Shown in pieces: positions 41,016 through 50,211 of a stretch of 64,000 bases of DNA. The stretch is from JADLGL01 sp963823045 (GTDB lineage: Bacteria > Pseudomonadota > Alphaproteobacteria > Rhizobiales > Kaistiaceae), in contig CAWGKA010000009.1 of NCBI GenBank assembly GCA_963823045.1, positions 186,001 to 250,000 on the forward strand. Direction: 5' to 3'. The translations under genes and the position numbers were made by a program. The notes beneath the pieces were generated by a model, which worked only from the letters and a program-made list of their open reading frames with translations, was not told the origin of the DNA and searched no databases. Position 1 is the first letter of the stretch; each line of letters begins with the position of its first letter.

Positions 41016-41380
41016 CAGGCCGCTCCCTGCGCGTCGGGCGCGCGGTGCGGCGTGGCGGCGATCCGCGCCAGGGCGGCAGCCAGATCATCGGCCATGACGG
41101 CGAATTTGCGGTCGGCGGCGGCGGATCGGCCGATGAGCACGTAGTCCGTCCCTGTCGCCGGTACGGCAGTCATCGTCCGCACCAGCTCTTTCAGCCGGCG
41201 TCGGACGCGATTGCGCATGACGGCGTTGCCGACACGGCGGGAAACGGTGAAACCAAAGCGGGCGGGAGCGTCTTCTTCACTGCGCTGCGCGGCAAGCAGG
41301 ACGAAGCCCGGACGCACCACCCGGGTGCCCCGCGAAACGGCCTGATATTCCGAGCGTGTGCGAAGCCGGTTCAAATTCAC
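41015..41380 (-). CDS. rnpA: Ribonuclease P protein component
   Basis: RnpA (121 residues) is the protein subunit of RNase P, which trims tRNA 5' ends. It has NLNRLRTRSEYQAVSRGTR and the RNA-binding signature RVGNAVMRNRVRRRLKELVR. It lies between rpmH (31 bases upstream) and yidC (overlapping start), the nearly universal order. Confidence 0.95.
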   Translation of the reverse strand: MNLNRLRTRSEYQAVSRGTRVVRPGFVLLAAQRSEEDAPARFGFTVSRRVGNAVMRNRVRRRLKELVRTMTAVPATGTDYVLIGRSAAADRKFAVMADDLAAALARIAATPHRAPDAQGAA

Positions 41381-41411
41381 CGCTCCGGTCGGGCGCGCGG
41401 CCGGCGCCGTG

Positions 41412-41546
41412 CTAAGCCGATAGCCGCTTGCGGCCGCGTGCTCTGCGCGCGGCGATCACCTTGCGTCCGCCGGGCGTCGCCATCCGGGCCCGGAAACCGT
41501 GCCGACGCTTGCGCACAAGCCGGCTGGGTTGGTAGGTCCGTTTCAT
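41412..41546 (-). CDS. rpmH: 50S ribosomal protein L34
   Basis: L34 is a 44-residue ribosomal protein. Read on the minus strand from 41546 it begins MKRTYQPSRLVRKRRHGF, then RARMATPGGRKVIAARRARG and ends KRLSA with TAG at 41412. This is the full family sequence. A strong promoter lies upstream at 41637-41665. Confidence 0.96.
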   Translation of the reverse strand: MKRTYQPSRLVRKRRHGFRARMATPGGRKVIAARRARGRKRLSA

Positions 41547-41636
41547 TGATGGCCTCCTGAAGGGCAGTCTTAGCGTAAATGGGCGTAACGCATTTCATCG
41601 CCGGGCCGGCGGTCCGGCCCAGATCAATGCGCCGCG

Positions 41637-41665
41637 CTTATAGGGACAAGGCTTGGACTGGTCAA
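41637..41665 (-). promoter_or_regulatory. Sigma-70 type promoter for rpmH-rnpA-yidC
   Basis: On the minus strand, TTGACC (41665-41660) and TATAAG (41642-41637) are separated by exactly 17 bases, about 90 bases before the rpmH ATG. Both boxes are close to consensus. The 244-base gap to the next gene also holds a 7-bp hairpin at 41603-41620 in the rpmH leader. Confidence 0.7.
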
Positions 41666-41790
41666 TGCAAGGCCGCGTCCGAGAGATTATTTGACACAGG
41701 TCGCAGTCTAGACTTGGCGTCGGCCGCGGCGCCGCGCAAGTCGGGCAATCGCTCCCTTGCCGCCTGCGCAGACCGCCAAGGGTATGGGCC

Positions 41791-42634
41791 ATGAGCGAGT
41801 TGCCCCCCGCCAGTGACGAGGAAGGCGCCGAGAAGGCCGCGGAAAACGGCATCTGGTCGGGCCGGATCAAGACGTTCCTCAGATTGTCGCCGCTCATCCT
41901 GCTGATCGTGGGCGGCCTCACGATCTCCTTCCTCGGAGCCTCCCGCTACCTCACCCTGTCGTCGATCGTCGAGGGACGCGGAGCGTTGATCGACTTCGTG
42001 GCCGAGCAGCCGCTCGAGACGATCGCGATCTATGCCGGCCTCTACGCCGCCGCCGTTATCTTCTCCGTACCCGGCGGTTCCCTGTTGACCGTTGCCGGCG
42101 GCATGCTGTTCGGCGGTCTTCTCGGCGGCATCATCACAACGATCGCCGCGACGGTCGGCTCGCTGGTCGTCTTCTATATCGCCCGCACAGCCTTCGGCGA
42201 TTGGATGCGCCGCCGGGTGGAGAAGATTGGACCGCGCATCGCCAGCCTCACTGAGGGTTTCCGCACCAACGCCTTCTACGTCATGGTTGTTTTGCGGCTC
42301 GTACCGGTGATGCCCTATTGGGCCTCGAATGCCGTGCCGGCGATGTTCGGCGTCGGCGTATGGGTGTTCATCGCCGCCACGCTGGTCGGCCTTCTGCCAT
42401 GGACGGTGAGCTTCGCCTTTTTCGGGGCCGCGCTCGACGGGGTCATCGAGGCGCAGGAGATAGCCAATCCGGGATGCGCGGAGACCGAATTCGTGCCACT
42501 TGGACTTCTCGGCGGTGACGTCGGGGCCGGTGATTACCGGCGTCGTCATCGCGCTTCTGGCGCTGGCGCCGGTGGTCTGGCATTGGCGGACGCGGCGGAA
42601 CCGGCAGCCGAGCCAGGATGCGAGCGAGGTTTGA
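41791..42634 (+). CDS. TVP38/TMEM64 (VTT domain, DedA-like) membrane protein, frameshifted at the end
   Basis: This integral membrane protein of about 280 residues starts cytoplasmic and acidic (SELPPASDEEGAEKAAENG). Membrane segments include LILLIVGGLTISFLGASRYL, IYAGLYAAAVIFSVPGGSLL and TTIAATVGSLVVFYIARTAFG, then VMVVLRLVPVMPYWASNAVPA. GGSLLTVAGGMLFGGLLGG and the FG/R segments are VTT (SNARE-associated Golgi) motifs. Family members are linked to lipid scrambling and membrane homeostasis. The frame shifts near 42465-42535; in the corrected frame the last helix is VITGVVIALLALAPVVWHW and the stop is at 42632-42634. Confidence 0.85.
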
Positions 42635-42696
42635 CCCCGTCTGGCGCCGGGGGCATCATAGCGCTAAGGGGTTGGCGGGCCACACCCTGAGGGCAG

Positions 42697-44166
42697 TTGA
42701 CGTTGCAGGATGAAGGGCAAGACATCGCGCTGGGCGCGCCGCGCCGCGTGCGGTTCGGGCTGTCTTGGAAGCTGCTCGGCCTGACCGCCATCTTCGTGAT
42801 GGTCAGCGAAGTGCTGATCTACGTCCCGTCGATCGCCAACTTCCGTACCTCCTGGCTCAATGATCGCCTCGGGATGGCAGCTTCGGCGAGCGTCGTGCTG
42901 ACGGCCACCGATCTGGAAGTGCCTCAGGAGATGCAGGACGAGCTGCTCCAGGTCGTCGGCGCCCGCGCGATCGCCATCCGCGAGGGGAATATCAGCCGCC
43001 TCGTCGCTCGTGACGAGATGCCTGCACATGTCGACAAGACGGCCGACCTCACCCAGTCCTCGACCCTCAACGATATGGTCGAGGCGATCGACACGTTGTT
43101 CTACGGCGGCGGAGATCGAGTCATCCGCCTCATCGGGACCTCGGCCGGCGGCGGCGAGCTCGAGGTGATCATGGACGAGCGCGATCTGCACGCGGCGATG
43201 ATCGACTATTCGGTCAATGCGCTGTGGATGGCGCTGATCATTTCTCTGATCACCGGCGCGCTGGTCTTCCTCGCGCTTAACCGGATGCTCGTCCGGCCAA
43301 TGCGACGCATGTCGCAGAACATGGTGACGTTCACCGAGAAGCCGGAAGACGCCTCGCGCATCATCGTCGCCAGCCGCCGCAGGGACGAGATCGGCGTTGC
43401 CGAGGAACGCCTGGCGATGATGGAGACCGATCTGCGCACGACGCTGAAACAGCAGCGCCGCCTCGCCGATCTCGGCCTTGCCGTCTCCAAGATCGTGCAT
43501 GATCTCCGCAACATGCTGGCCTCGGCGCAGCTCTTGTCCGACCGCATCAGCACGGTGCCGGACCCGTCGGTGCAGCGCTTCGCGCCCAAGCTGATCGCGG
43601 CGCTCGACCGCGCCATCCATTTCGCCCAGTCGACGCTGGCCTATGGCAAGCCCAGCGAGGCGGCGCCGGAACGGCGGCTGGTGCGCCTTCGCGCCATTGT
43701 TGCCGATGTCGCCCAGGTGCTGGGCCTCGACCATCACCCGACGATCGAATGGGACAACCGGGTGCCGCCTGAGCTGGAGGTCGATGCCGATCCCGATCAA
43801 ATGTTCCGCGTACTGATGAATCTATGCCGCAACGCCGCCGAGGCCATGGAAGGCGATACCGACGCGTCGGTGGTCAACCGCCTCGCCGTCGAAGCCTCGC
43901 GCAGCGGCGGCGTGGTGACGATGCGCGTCATCGACACCGGCCCGGGCCTGCCTCCTCGGGCGATCGAGCATCTGTTCCAGCCTTTCCACGGATCCTCGCG
44001 CGCAGGCGGTACCGGCCTCGGCCTCGCCATTTCCGCCGAGTTGATCAAGGCCCATGGCGGCGAGATCGACCTTGTGCCGCAGACCGGCCCGGGAACGGTC
44101 TTTTCCGTCACCCTTCCCGACCGACCGATCGATTTCGCCCGCGCCTCGCGCTCCGCCTCGGCCTGA
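42697..44166 (+). CDS. HAMP-domain sensor histidine kinase
   Basis: This 489-residue membrane kinase has a first membrane helix at about residues 25-45 and a periplasmic sensor of about 140 residues without a domain I can name. A second helix (ALWMALIISLITGALVFLAL) and a HAMP linker (RMLVRPMRRMSQNMVTF) follow. The dimer box is LAVSKIVHDLRNMLASAQLL (His in HDLRN), then the ATPase boxes NLCRNAAEAM, DTGPGLPP and GGTGLGLAISAELIKAHGG. No response regulator is adjacent, so it is an orphan here. The start is a TTG at 42697 with GAGGGC before it; this is less certain. Confidence 0.88.
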   Translation: MTLQDEGQDIALGAPRRVRFGLSWKLLGLTAIFVMVSEVLIYVPSIANFRTSWLNDRLGMAASASVVLTATDLEVPQEMQDELLQVVGARAIAIREGNISRLVARDEMPAHVDKTADLTQSSTLNDMVEAIDTLFYGGGDRVIRLIGTSAGGGELEVIMDERDLHAAMIDYSVNALWMALIISLITGALVFLALNRMLVRPMRRMSQNMVTFTEKPEDASRIIVASRRRDEIGVAEERLAMMETDLRTTLKQQRRLADLGLAVSKIVHDLRNMLASAQLLSDRISTVPDPSVQRFAPKLIAALDRAIHFAQSTLAYGKPSEAAPERRLVRLRAIVADVAQVLGLDHHPTIEWDNRVPPELEVDADPDQMFRVLMNLCRNAAEAMEGDTDASVVNRLAVEASRSGGVVTMRVIDTGPGLPPRAIEHLFQPFHGSSRAGGTGLGLAISAELIKAHGGEIDLVPQTGPGTVFSVTLPDRPIDFARASRSASA

Positions 44167-44177
44167 GCCGGCAGCGC

Positions 44178-44585
44178 CTATCGCGCAGCGTTGACGGTCG
44201 CGGTCACCTCGGAAACGTCGTGGCCGACGAGTTCCTTGTGCACTTCGCCGAGAAGCGCCGCCTTTAGCCCCGTCGAGTAGTGCGGGCGCATTTCGCCGAG
44301 CGTCCTAGCCGACGCGATGACGAAGACCTTCTCGATCCGGCCGGCCTGAACCTCGGCATCGAGCCAAGCCGACACCGCCGCGGCAAAGGCATCTTCGCCG
44401 AGCTGGCCGTGATCGGGGTTGGCCGCGCTGGCGTGATGATGCCCGCCGGAGGACGGGGCGTGCGGATGCAGAGCCGGCGTATCGATCTGCTCGAGTTCGA
44501 GATGTCCCTCACGGCCGCGATTGCGAAAAAGGGTGAGCTTGGCGCCGTCGGCGACGGCCACCAGGGCATTGTGGGGAACAAGCAC
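44178..44585 (-). CDS. Host attachment family protein
   Basis: This 135-residue protein starts at a GTG (44585) with a good AAGGAG site: VPHNALVAVADGAKLTLFRN. It continues with a His-rich loop (HPHAPSSGGHHHASAAN) and the C-terminal block FVIASARTLGEMRPHY and VGHDVSEVTATV. This matches the family annotated as protein required for attachment to host cells; the name comes from Agrobacterium and the biochemical role is unknown. It is convergent with the histidine kinase. The 232 bases to the right show no gene. Confidence 0.82.
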   Translation of the reverse strand: MLVPHNALVAVADGAKLTLFRNRGREGHLELEQIDTPALHPHAPSSGGHHHASAANPDHGQLGEDAFAAAVSAWLDAEVQAGRIEKVFVIASARTLGEMRPHYSTGLKAALLGEVHKELVGHDVSEVTATVNAAR

Positions 44586-44817
44586 GATCGAAACTCCTTG
44601 ATGTTGGTAGCATCTATCTAACACAGGACCGCGGGGCGCTTTTGACGCCGGTCAAAAGCCGGGGTGGCCAGGGCCAATCACGCCAACGGCGCGGGTGTCA
44701 ATGAAGCTTTGGCGGTTCGCATGGCGGCGCCATCTTCTCGGCCCAGCGCCGAACCGGTGGCCTCGTTGCGTCACAGGCGGGCGTTGGACTATCCTCAGGC
44801 CAATGAGGGAGTGGGTA

Positions 44818-45482
44818 TGATGACCGTCAACGCCTTGGACACGAAAGAGAAAGTCGCCGACGAAGCGCCGAATGAGATCGTCAAGGACATGCATCTCAGT
44901 TTCGTGCGCGAATACTTCGTCAAGGACATCGGCGTCTGCGACCGGCTGATCTCGCTGTTTGAGACGGCGCGCAGGCTTGGCTTCACCGGACCGGGAAGAA
45001 CGGGCAATTACGAGGTCATCAAGAAGGTCAAGGACAGCGAGGATCTCGCCGTCGAGTCCCTGCCCGCTTCGCATCCGGAAATCCCGTCACCGGCCAATTC
45101 CGGCTACAACGAGGTGATGCAGCAATTCGTCGAATTCATCCCGCGCTACTACACCGACGTTCACGCGTCGTGGCGGCAGGAGATCGAGTTCCGCATGCTG
45201 CCCCATTTCCAGTACTACAAGCCGGGCGGCGGCTATCACGCCTGGCATTGCGACGCGACCGGCGAGACGGTGAACCGCCACCTCGTCTTCCTGCTCTATC
45301 TCAATGACGTTCCGGGGGGCGGCACCGAGTTCAAAGGGCACGACTATGTCTGCGAGGCCAAGAAGGGCAAGGTGCTGATGTTCCCGGCGAATTTCTGCTA
45401 CCCGCATCGCAGCCAGATCAGCCAGACACATGAGAAATACATTCTTACCGGCTGGGCGACGCCGGTGATGGCCCGACGCTAG
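44818..45482 (+). CDS. 2-oxoglutarate/Fe(II)-dependent oxygenase (prolyl 4-hydroxylase-like)
   Basis: This soluble protein of about 220 residues has the double-stranded beta-helix of 2OG oxygenases. The iron triad reads His-x-Asp in YHAWHCDATGETVNRHLVF and the distal His in FPANFCYPHRSQISQTHEKY. GGGTEFKGHDYVCEAKKGKVLMFP is the conserved turn between them. The substrate is unknown; P4H-like bacterial enzymes act on proteins or free amino acids. Two adjacent ATG codons at 44818 and 44821 could start it, with GAGGGA before them. No clear partner genes lie next to it. Confidence 0.85.
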
Positions 45483-45643
45483 CGGGCTGTTGTCGAGGCG
45501 GTAGACGCTGCCGGTCGAACGCCGGCAACGGAAAACGTGGCGCCGTCTAGCGGCCCAACGTTCATTGACGATTCAGGCCGATGGGACGAAGAGGGTCCCG
45601 GGGACTTCATGCAAGGTCTGTTGACCTCAGGGAGTCTAGGGCA

Positions 45644-46630
45644 ATGGAACAAGCTCTTCTGACGGCGGGAGGTGCAACGCCAACACGCAGCGCCCGCCAT
45701 GTAAGCAAGCAATGGCTGATACTGGGCGGGCTAGTTGCCGCCTTTGTTCTCATGCTGGCAGGCACGAGCAGCGCCTCGGCGCAGGTGCGGATCGTCACGA
45801 TCCAGCAGGTCAGCAGCGGTCTTTATGCCGATACCCGATCGGGAACGGTCGACACCGTCATGGTGGTCGGCGATGGGCCGCGCGAAGGAACCCAGGAATG
45901 GCGCCTGACGCCGCTCGGCAACAATATCTACACGATCCAGCAGGTGAGCAGCGGCCTCTATGTCGATGCCTTCGACTACGCCGTCGATCCAAACACGATC
46001 GGCGGCGGGCACTGGATGGTGATGCGGACGGAGCAGAACAACGGCACGCAGCAATGGCGGTTCACCGAGATTGCCCCCAATGTGTTCACGATCCAACAGG
46101 TCTCCACCGGACGCTACGCTGTCGGCCTGCCGGACCCCGATTACGGCTATCCGATGTACACCAGCGAAGACGCCGCCGTGGCCAACGCGCAGTGGCGCGT
46201 GACGACGCTCAATCTCGTCGCCAATCCAAACGCTGTGCAGCAGATCGGGCCGGCCGGGATCCAGGTCGCGCCGCCGGTCACGCCCCAACCTATCGTTCAC
46301 AGTCAGGGCAGCCGGAGCATCCTTGCCGCTTCCACGCTCGACCTCGACAACGGAGCGGCCAACGGGCCGGGCGCGGACATCCGCTATCAGTTGCTCAATC
46401 ATCTGATCGTGCCGCTCAACGGCGCCCGCCTTCGCATCAGCGACATCGCCGGGGGCTACGGCATCAATCAATGCATCAACATGACTTATGGCAACGACCC
46501 GGTGTCGATCGACAACCTCCAGCCTGGCTGGTCGGTCTGTTACCTCACCAGCGAGGGCCGCATCGGCCAACTGGTGATCGACAATGTCGGCGTCTCGCTG
46601 AACGTCACCTACACGACGTGGGAGCCGTAG
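45644..46630 (+). CDS. Secreted protein with ricin-type beta-trefoil lectin domain
   Basis: This 328-residue protein has a long N-terminal signal region (LILGGLVAAFVLMLAGTSSASAQ). Three repeats of a beta-trefoil domain follow, each with IQQVSSGLY or similar and a QxW-type end (TQEWRLTPL, TQQWRFTEI, NAQWRVTTL). The C-terminal 110 residues (NQCINMTYGNDP, QPGWSVCYLTSE) are not recognised and contain two Cys that may pair. It is likely exported and able to bind carbohydrate or polymer. It has no evident operon partner. Confidence 0.8.
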   Translation: MEQALLTAGGATPTRSARHVSKQWLILGGLVAAFVLMLAGTSSASAQVRIVTIQQVSSGLYADTRSGTVDTVMVVGDGPREGTQEWRLTPLGNNIYTIQQVSSGLYVDAFDYAVDPNTIGGGHWMVMRTEQNNGTQQWRFTEIAPNVFTIQQVSTGRYAVGLPDPDYGYPMYTSEDAAVANAQWRVTTLNLVANPNAVQQIGPAGIQVAPPVTPQPIVHSQGSRSILAASTLDLDNGAANGPGADIRYQLLNHLIVPLNGARLRISDIAGGYGINQCINMTYGNDPVSIDNLQPGWSVCYLTSEGRIGQLVIDNVGVSLNVTYTTWEP

Positions 46631-46686
46631 CGCGGGCTGCGGTCCGGACACAGAAGCGGCGGCCGGCGCTCACGCGCCGGGGCGTC

Positions 46687-47073
46687 TTACGTGGCCGCCT
46701 CGCCATGAGAACCGAAGCAGAAGTTCTGTCGGCCATCGACAATCGCTTGCCAATCCGGGCCCAACGTCATCCGCGCGTCGATCGCCGTCTCCGCCTCGAC
46801 TTCGCCATCGTGGAACAGTCTCACCGTGAAATCGTGGCTGTATCCTTCGCCAGCCGCGTCCAGGATGACGAACCGATCAAACCCGCGGCGCAGCGTCTCG
46901 GCGGCGGCCTGTTGGAGCGCCACATTTTGAGCGCCCCTCGTGCCGCAGGCTTCGGCAACGTCGGCCGAGATCATAATCTCATTGGCTGATAGCGAAGTGA
47001 CGCTTGTGCTGGCACAGGCCGCCGTCAGCAGCGCGAGCAACGCGCTTATTACGATAGCGGTACCGCCCTTCAT
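46687..47073 (-). CDS. Small predicted lipoprotein
   Basis: This 128-residue protein starts with a lipoprotein signal whose lipobox is LTAAC (Cys20). The rest is a compact soluble part with ADVAEACGTRGAQNVALQQAAAETLRRGFDRFVI, cut here for length, and a C-terminal NFCFGSHGEAAT. I do not recognise a family beyond similarity to small proteobacterial lipoproteins with an RGFDRFVI-type core. It is the last chromosomal gene before the tRNA-Arg fragment. Confidence 0.7.
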   Translation of the reverse strand: MKGGTAIVISALLALLTAACASTSVTSLSANEIMISADVAEACGTRGAQNVALQQAAAETLRRGFDRFVILDAAGEGYSHDFTVRLFHDGEVEAETAIDARMTLGPDWQAIVDGRQNFCFGSHGEAAT

Positions 47074-47092
47074 TCTGTCCCCTTGGAAAGAA

Positions 47093-47142
47093 TGGCGCGC
47101 CCGGAGAGATTCGAACTCCCGGCCCCCAGATTCGTAGTCTGA
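47093..47142 (-). mobile_element. Attachment site: 3' part of a tRNA-Arg (ACG) gene
   Basis: On the minus strand, the anticodon arm TCAGA-CTACGAA-TCTGG (anticodon ACG), variable loop, T-arm with GTTCGAATC and the 3' acceptor CGGGCGC-G-CCA are all present. The 5' acceptor and D-arm are missing: sequence upstream of the anticodon arm does not fold. An integrase gene starts about 150 bases away. This is the expected remnant at one end of an island that integrated into a tRNA gene. Confidence 0.75.
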
Positions 47143-47291
47143 AGGCACGCCTTTCCGGGCATCGTTCTGTGTTGCTGCATCGCCGGCAGAAAGCTTGAAA
47201 TTTCGCCAGAATCGCCTCATGTTGTTGCCTCGGGCTTCCGGCTGTTGCCACTCGCGGTGGCGACCCGGTGGCGACCCAAGGGGAATAGAGC

Positions 47292-48600
47292 ATGGCATCG
47301 GGCAAACTGACCAAGCGGACCGTCGACGCCGCTGAACCCAAGGAACGCCGCTACACGAGGTTCGACGCAGGCGAGGGCAGCGTGAAGGGCTTCGGGCTCC
47401 GCGTGTTCCCGTCGGGCAGCAAGTCGTGGGTCCTTGAATACCGGGCTGGCGAGGGCGGCCGACGCTCTCCGAAGAGAAGGATCACTATTGGGAGCACCGC
47501 CGACTTCACGCCGGACCAAGCGCGGAGGCAGGCGGACCGGCTGCGTTCTCGCATCAAGATGGGCGAGGACCCACAGGCGGAAAAGCTTGAGGCGAGGAAC
47601 GCCATGACGGTCGCCGATCTCGCGGAGGCGTTTCTGGCCGACCATGTTCAGGCCAAGCGGAAGGCGCGGACATTCGACCACTACGCAGACGTGCTGACCC
47701 GCCTCGTTTTGCCGGCGATCGGCAAGGCAAGGGCATCGGCTGTTACCCGAGCTGAGGTTGCGCGCATCCATCTCGCCTGGAAGCATACGCCGTTTCAGGC
47801 GAACCGGATGCTGGCGATCGTCGGCTCAATGTACCAGTTCGCCGCTCGGCGGGGCTTTGTCGCCGACGGAACCAATCCGGCCCGCTTCATCGAGAAGTAC
47901 CCGGAAAGCCGCCGCGAGCGGTTCCTTGCTGTCGCAGAACTTGAGCGGCTTGGGGCCGCGCTTCGCGAGGCCGAGACCATTGGCATCCCTTGGCAGATCA
48001 ACACTGCAGGCGCGAAAAAGCATCTGCCCAAGCAGGGTCGCGAGACCGTCATCGGCGAGCATGCAGCGGCGGCGCTCCGGCTCCTGATATTCACTGGCGC
48101 ACGGCTCCGGGAAATCCTCCACCTGAAGTGGGAAGACGTCGACCTCGAACGCGGGCTCCTCTTGCTTCCAGATTTCGAAGACCGGTCGGAAGACGATCGT
48201 GCTCAACGCTCCCGCGATGGCGGTACTAGCCGGGCTCACCCGCGTCGGCTCTTATGTCATCGCAGGAGAGACGGCCGGGACCCAGGAGGAGAAGCCGCGG
48301 GCCGACCTCAAGCGCCCTTGGTCGATGGTCTCGCGGCGCGCGGGGCTTCAGGGGGTCCGACTGCACGACCTTCGCCACAACTTCGCGGCCTTCGGCGCTG
48401 GTGGCGGGATGGGCCTGCCCATTATCGGCAAGCTGCTCGGGCATTCGCAGCCACAGACGACGGCACGGTACGCGCACCTCGACGCCGATCCGTTGCGGCG
48501 GGCGTCGAATAGCATTGGCGCGACGATCGCGGCGGCGATGGGCGACGATTTCACGGCCAACCAATCTGGTCCCGATCAAGGGAGGTCGGGGCTAGGTGCT
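47292..48600 (+). CDS. Tyrosine recombinase/integrase, P4 (DUF4102) type (one frameshift)
   Basis: An N-terminal arm-binding domain (KLTKRTVDAAEPKERRYTRF, KGFGLRVFPSGSKSWVLEY) is followed by a core SAM-like domain and the catalytic domain. Catalytic residues are seen: Arg in GARLREILHLKW, HDLRHNF, and LGHSQPQTTARYAHLD with the nucleophilic Tyr. The frame shifts near 48178. The frame then stays open past 48600 into the next gene, so the true stop is not certain. It sits next to the tRNA-Arg fragment, the normal place for an island integrase. Confidence 0.87.
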
Positions 48601-49314
48601 ATGTCCTATGGTTCCGTGAAAGGTGGCGGCTTCAACGCAGTCACGAAGAAGTACAAGCGACGGCCGACCCTGGAGCACTACGTCGAGCTGCGACGGCGAC
48701 ACCCCAAAGCAGAGATCGAAGTAGCTGTCATTGGAGGGTTTGAGCACCTGTTCGCAATGGACAAGACCTTCAAGAAATACGGGTTGGACGTCGAGACAAT
48801 TGCCGGGGTTCTTGATGCTGATCCAGAGTCGATTAGCCAGATTTCTCTGTTCCTCATGGACAAGATGGTCGAGGCCCGCGCCCTCGCCAGGAAAGGAGGG
48901 ACCCATCTCGTTCGCCGGGGATCCGCGATTCCTGACAAGCTGATCGACTGGATCATATGTTGCGCCTTAGACGCGATGAGTTGGACTGACGACCTACGAA
49001 TCTCCCGCGACTTGATTGTGCTCATTCGGGAGCGGCTTGGAGGGTCCAACCCCGATTACGAACGGGCAACCAAAACCTATGAGATGAAGAGCAACGCCGC
49101 GATCGTGGCCGGGCAGCTCAAGGCGCAAGGAGTTGATCCATCGTATCGGCGCCTAGGGCGGTCGTTCGGTGTTTCTGCCAGCACTGTGAAACGATGGTTC
49201 AAGCCCGGAGAGTTCGAGAAGGAGCGCGATTTGTGGGCTGCCAAGTTCGACGAGAACGGTGAGCTTCGGCCCTTGAAAAGGGTGTTGCGTGCGAAAGGAA
49301 ATGCGCAACGCTGA
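48601..49314 (+). CDS. Unrecognised protein with C-terminal helix-turn-helix
   Basis: I do not recognise this 237-residue protein. It begins MSYGSVKGGGFNAVTKKY and has a central charged region. It ends with SYRRLGRSFGVSASTVKRWF, a likely DNA-binding helix-turn-helix. A ribosome site GGAGG lies at 48581-48585, 15 bases before the ATG, but the frame is open with the integrase, so a fusion cannot be excluded. Composition is more AT-rich than its neighbours, which suggests transfer. As island cargo it could be a regulator or a phage-type terminase-like or resolvase-like helper. Confidence 0.65.
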   Translation: MSYGSVKGGGFNAVTKKYKRRPTLEHYVELRRRHPKAEIEVAVIGGFEHLFAMDKTFKKYGLDVETIAGVLDADPESISQISLFLMDKMVEARALARKGGTHLVRRGSAIPDKLIDWIICCALDAMSWTDDLRISRDLIVLIRERLGGSNPDYERATKTYEMKSNAAIVAGQLKAQGVDPSYRRLGRSFGVSASTVKRWFKPGEFEKERDLWAAKFDENGELRPLKRVLRAKGNAQR

Positions 49315-49373
49315 CTGCTGCGACAGGCTTACCCCGTTGCCGGACGATTTCGGTGTTTGCTTGGGGCAAGACC

Positions 49374-49637
49374 ATGATCTCCATTTCTACTACTGGCCGA
49401 CCGAAGCTTCGCACCCGCGAGGCGGCTGCCTACACTGGACTTGCCAAGTCCACCCTCGAAAAGCTCCGCGTCCGCGGCGGGGGATGCCCGTACCTCCGGG
49501 TTGGTCGAGTCGTTCTCTACGACCCGGACGACCTCGACGCTTGGCTTGCCCGCCACCGTCGCCGGTCCACTTCCGATCCGGGCGGAGAGGCTCTTCAGGG
49601 CGGCGGCACGCCTGAAACCGCCGCCGAGTTGCGTTAG
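49374..49637 (+). CDS. AlpA/excisionase-like helix-turn-helix protein
   Basis: This 87-residue protein has the MerR/HTH_17 excisionase pattern: KLRTREAAAYTGLAKSTLEKLRVRGGG, shown here in part, then PYLRVGRVVLYDPDDLDAWL. Such proteins direct excision and regulate the neighbouring integrase. It starts at ATG 49374. It is the first gene of a second excisionase/HTH/integrase set. Confidence 0.85.
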   Translation: MISISTTGRPKLRTREAAAYTGLAKSTLEKLRVRGGGCPYLRVGRVVLYDPDDLDAWLARHRRRSTSDPGGEALQGGGTPETAAELR

Positions 49638-49665
49638 GGCGACGGCGGTCAAACGGTCGCCGGAT

Positions 49666-50211
49666 ATGGCGAACCCGCGGTCCAGACCCGGCAGGGTCGC
49701 AGCGAGACCCCAACGACACTCACCTGTGCCGAAGCCGCGATGGCGGCACGTCAAGATTCACCGGAACTATGATGTGGACGATGCCGCGCGGGCGACCGCG
49801 TACTCGAAGGGCACGATCCGGCGCTGGATAAGGGCCGGTATCCTCCCCGCGATCAAAGATCGGAAGCCGCACCTGATCATCGGCGCCGATCTTGTCGGCT
49901 TCCTTCGCGAGCGCAGCGCCAGCGGCCCTCGTCTGCAGCCTCATGAATGCTACTGCCTCAAATGCCGGTCGGCGCGCACGCCTGCGTTCGGGATCGCCGA
50001 CTACCTGCCAATGACTTCCACAACAGGCAATCTTCGAGCGCTTTGTCCGACCTGCGGGACCCTCATGCACAAGGCGGTTTCGAAGGCCTCCTTGCCGTCG
50101 CTCGCGGGAGTTCTCGACGTGACGGAAAGGGAGGCCAGCGAACGACTAGTCGATACAGAGCGCCCCTGCCCCGATGATCACTTCCTCAAGGAGCCAAGAC
50201 GCGATGCGTAG
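49666..50211 (+). CDS. Helix-turn-helix/zinc-ribbon protein linked to the downstream integrase
   Basis: This protein of about 181 residues has a basic N-terminus, a helix-turn-helix (IHRNYDVDDAARATAYSKG, TIRRWIRAGILPAIKDRKP) and a zinc ribbon (CYCLKC and LCPTCG). I know this architecture as the usual partner encoded just before a tyrosine recombinase in alphaproteobacterial islands. It ends inside the start of that recombinase (8-base overlap), so they are coupled. Function is inferred to be control or targeting of recombination. The exact start is uncertain, as the frame is open upstream. Confidence 0.78.
   Translation: MANPRSRPGRVAARPQRHSPVPKPRWRHVKIHRNYDVDDAARATAYSKGTIRRWIRAGILPAIKDRKPHLIIGADLVGFLRERSASGPRLQPHECYCLKCRSARTPAFGIADYLPMTSTTGNLRALCPTCGTLMHKAVSKASLPSLAGVLDVTEREASERLVDTERPCPDDHFLKEPRRDA

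Noticed and set aside
41547..41790. Possible origin of replication next to rpmH
   Set aside because: No DnaA boxes or dnaA gene were seen; the promoter and a small hairpin explain the gap.
47143..47160. A complete tRNA-Arg at the island edge
   Set aside because: The sequence before the anticodon arm has no D-arm and cannot form the 5' acceptor, so only the 3' part is present.
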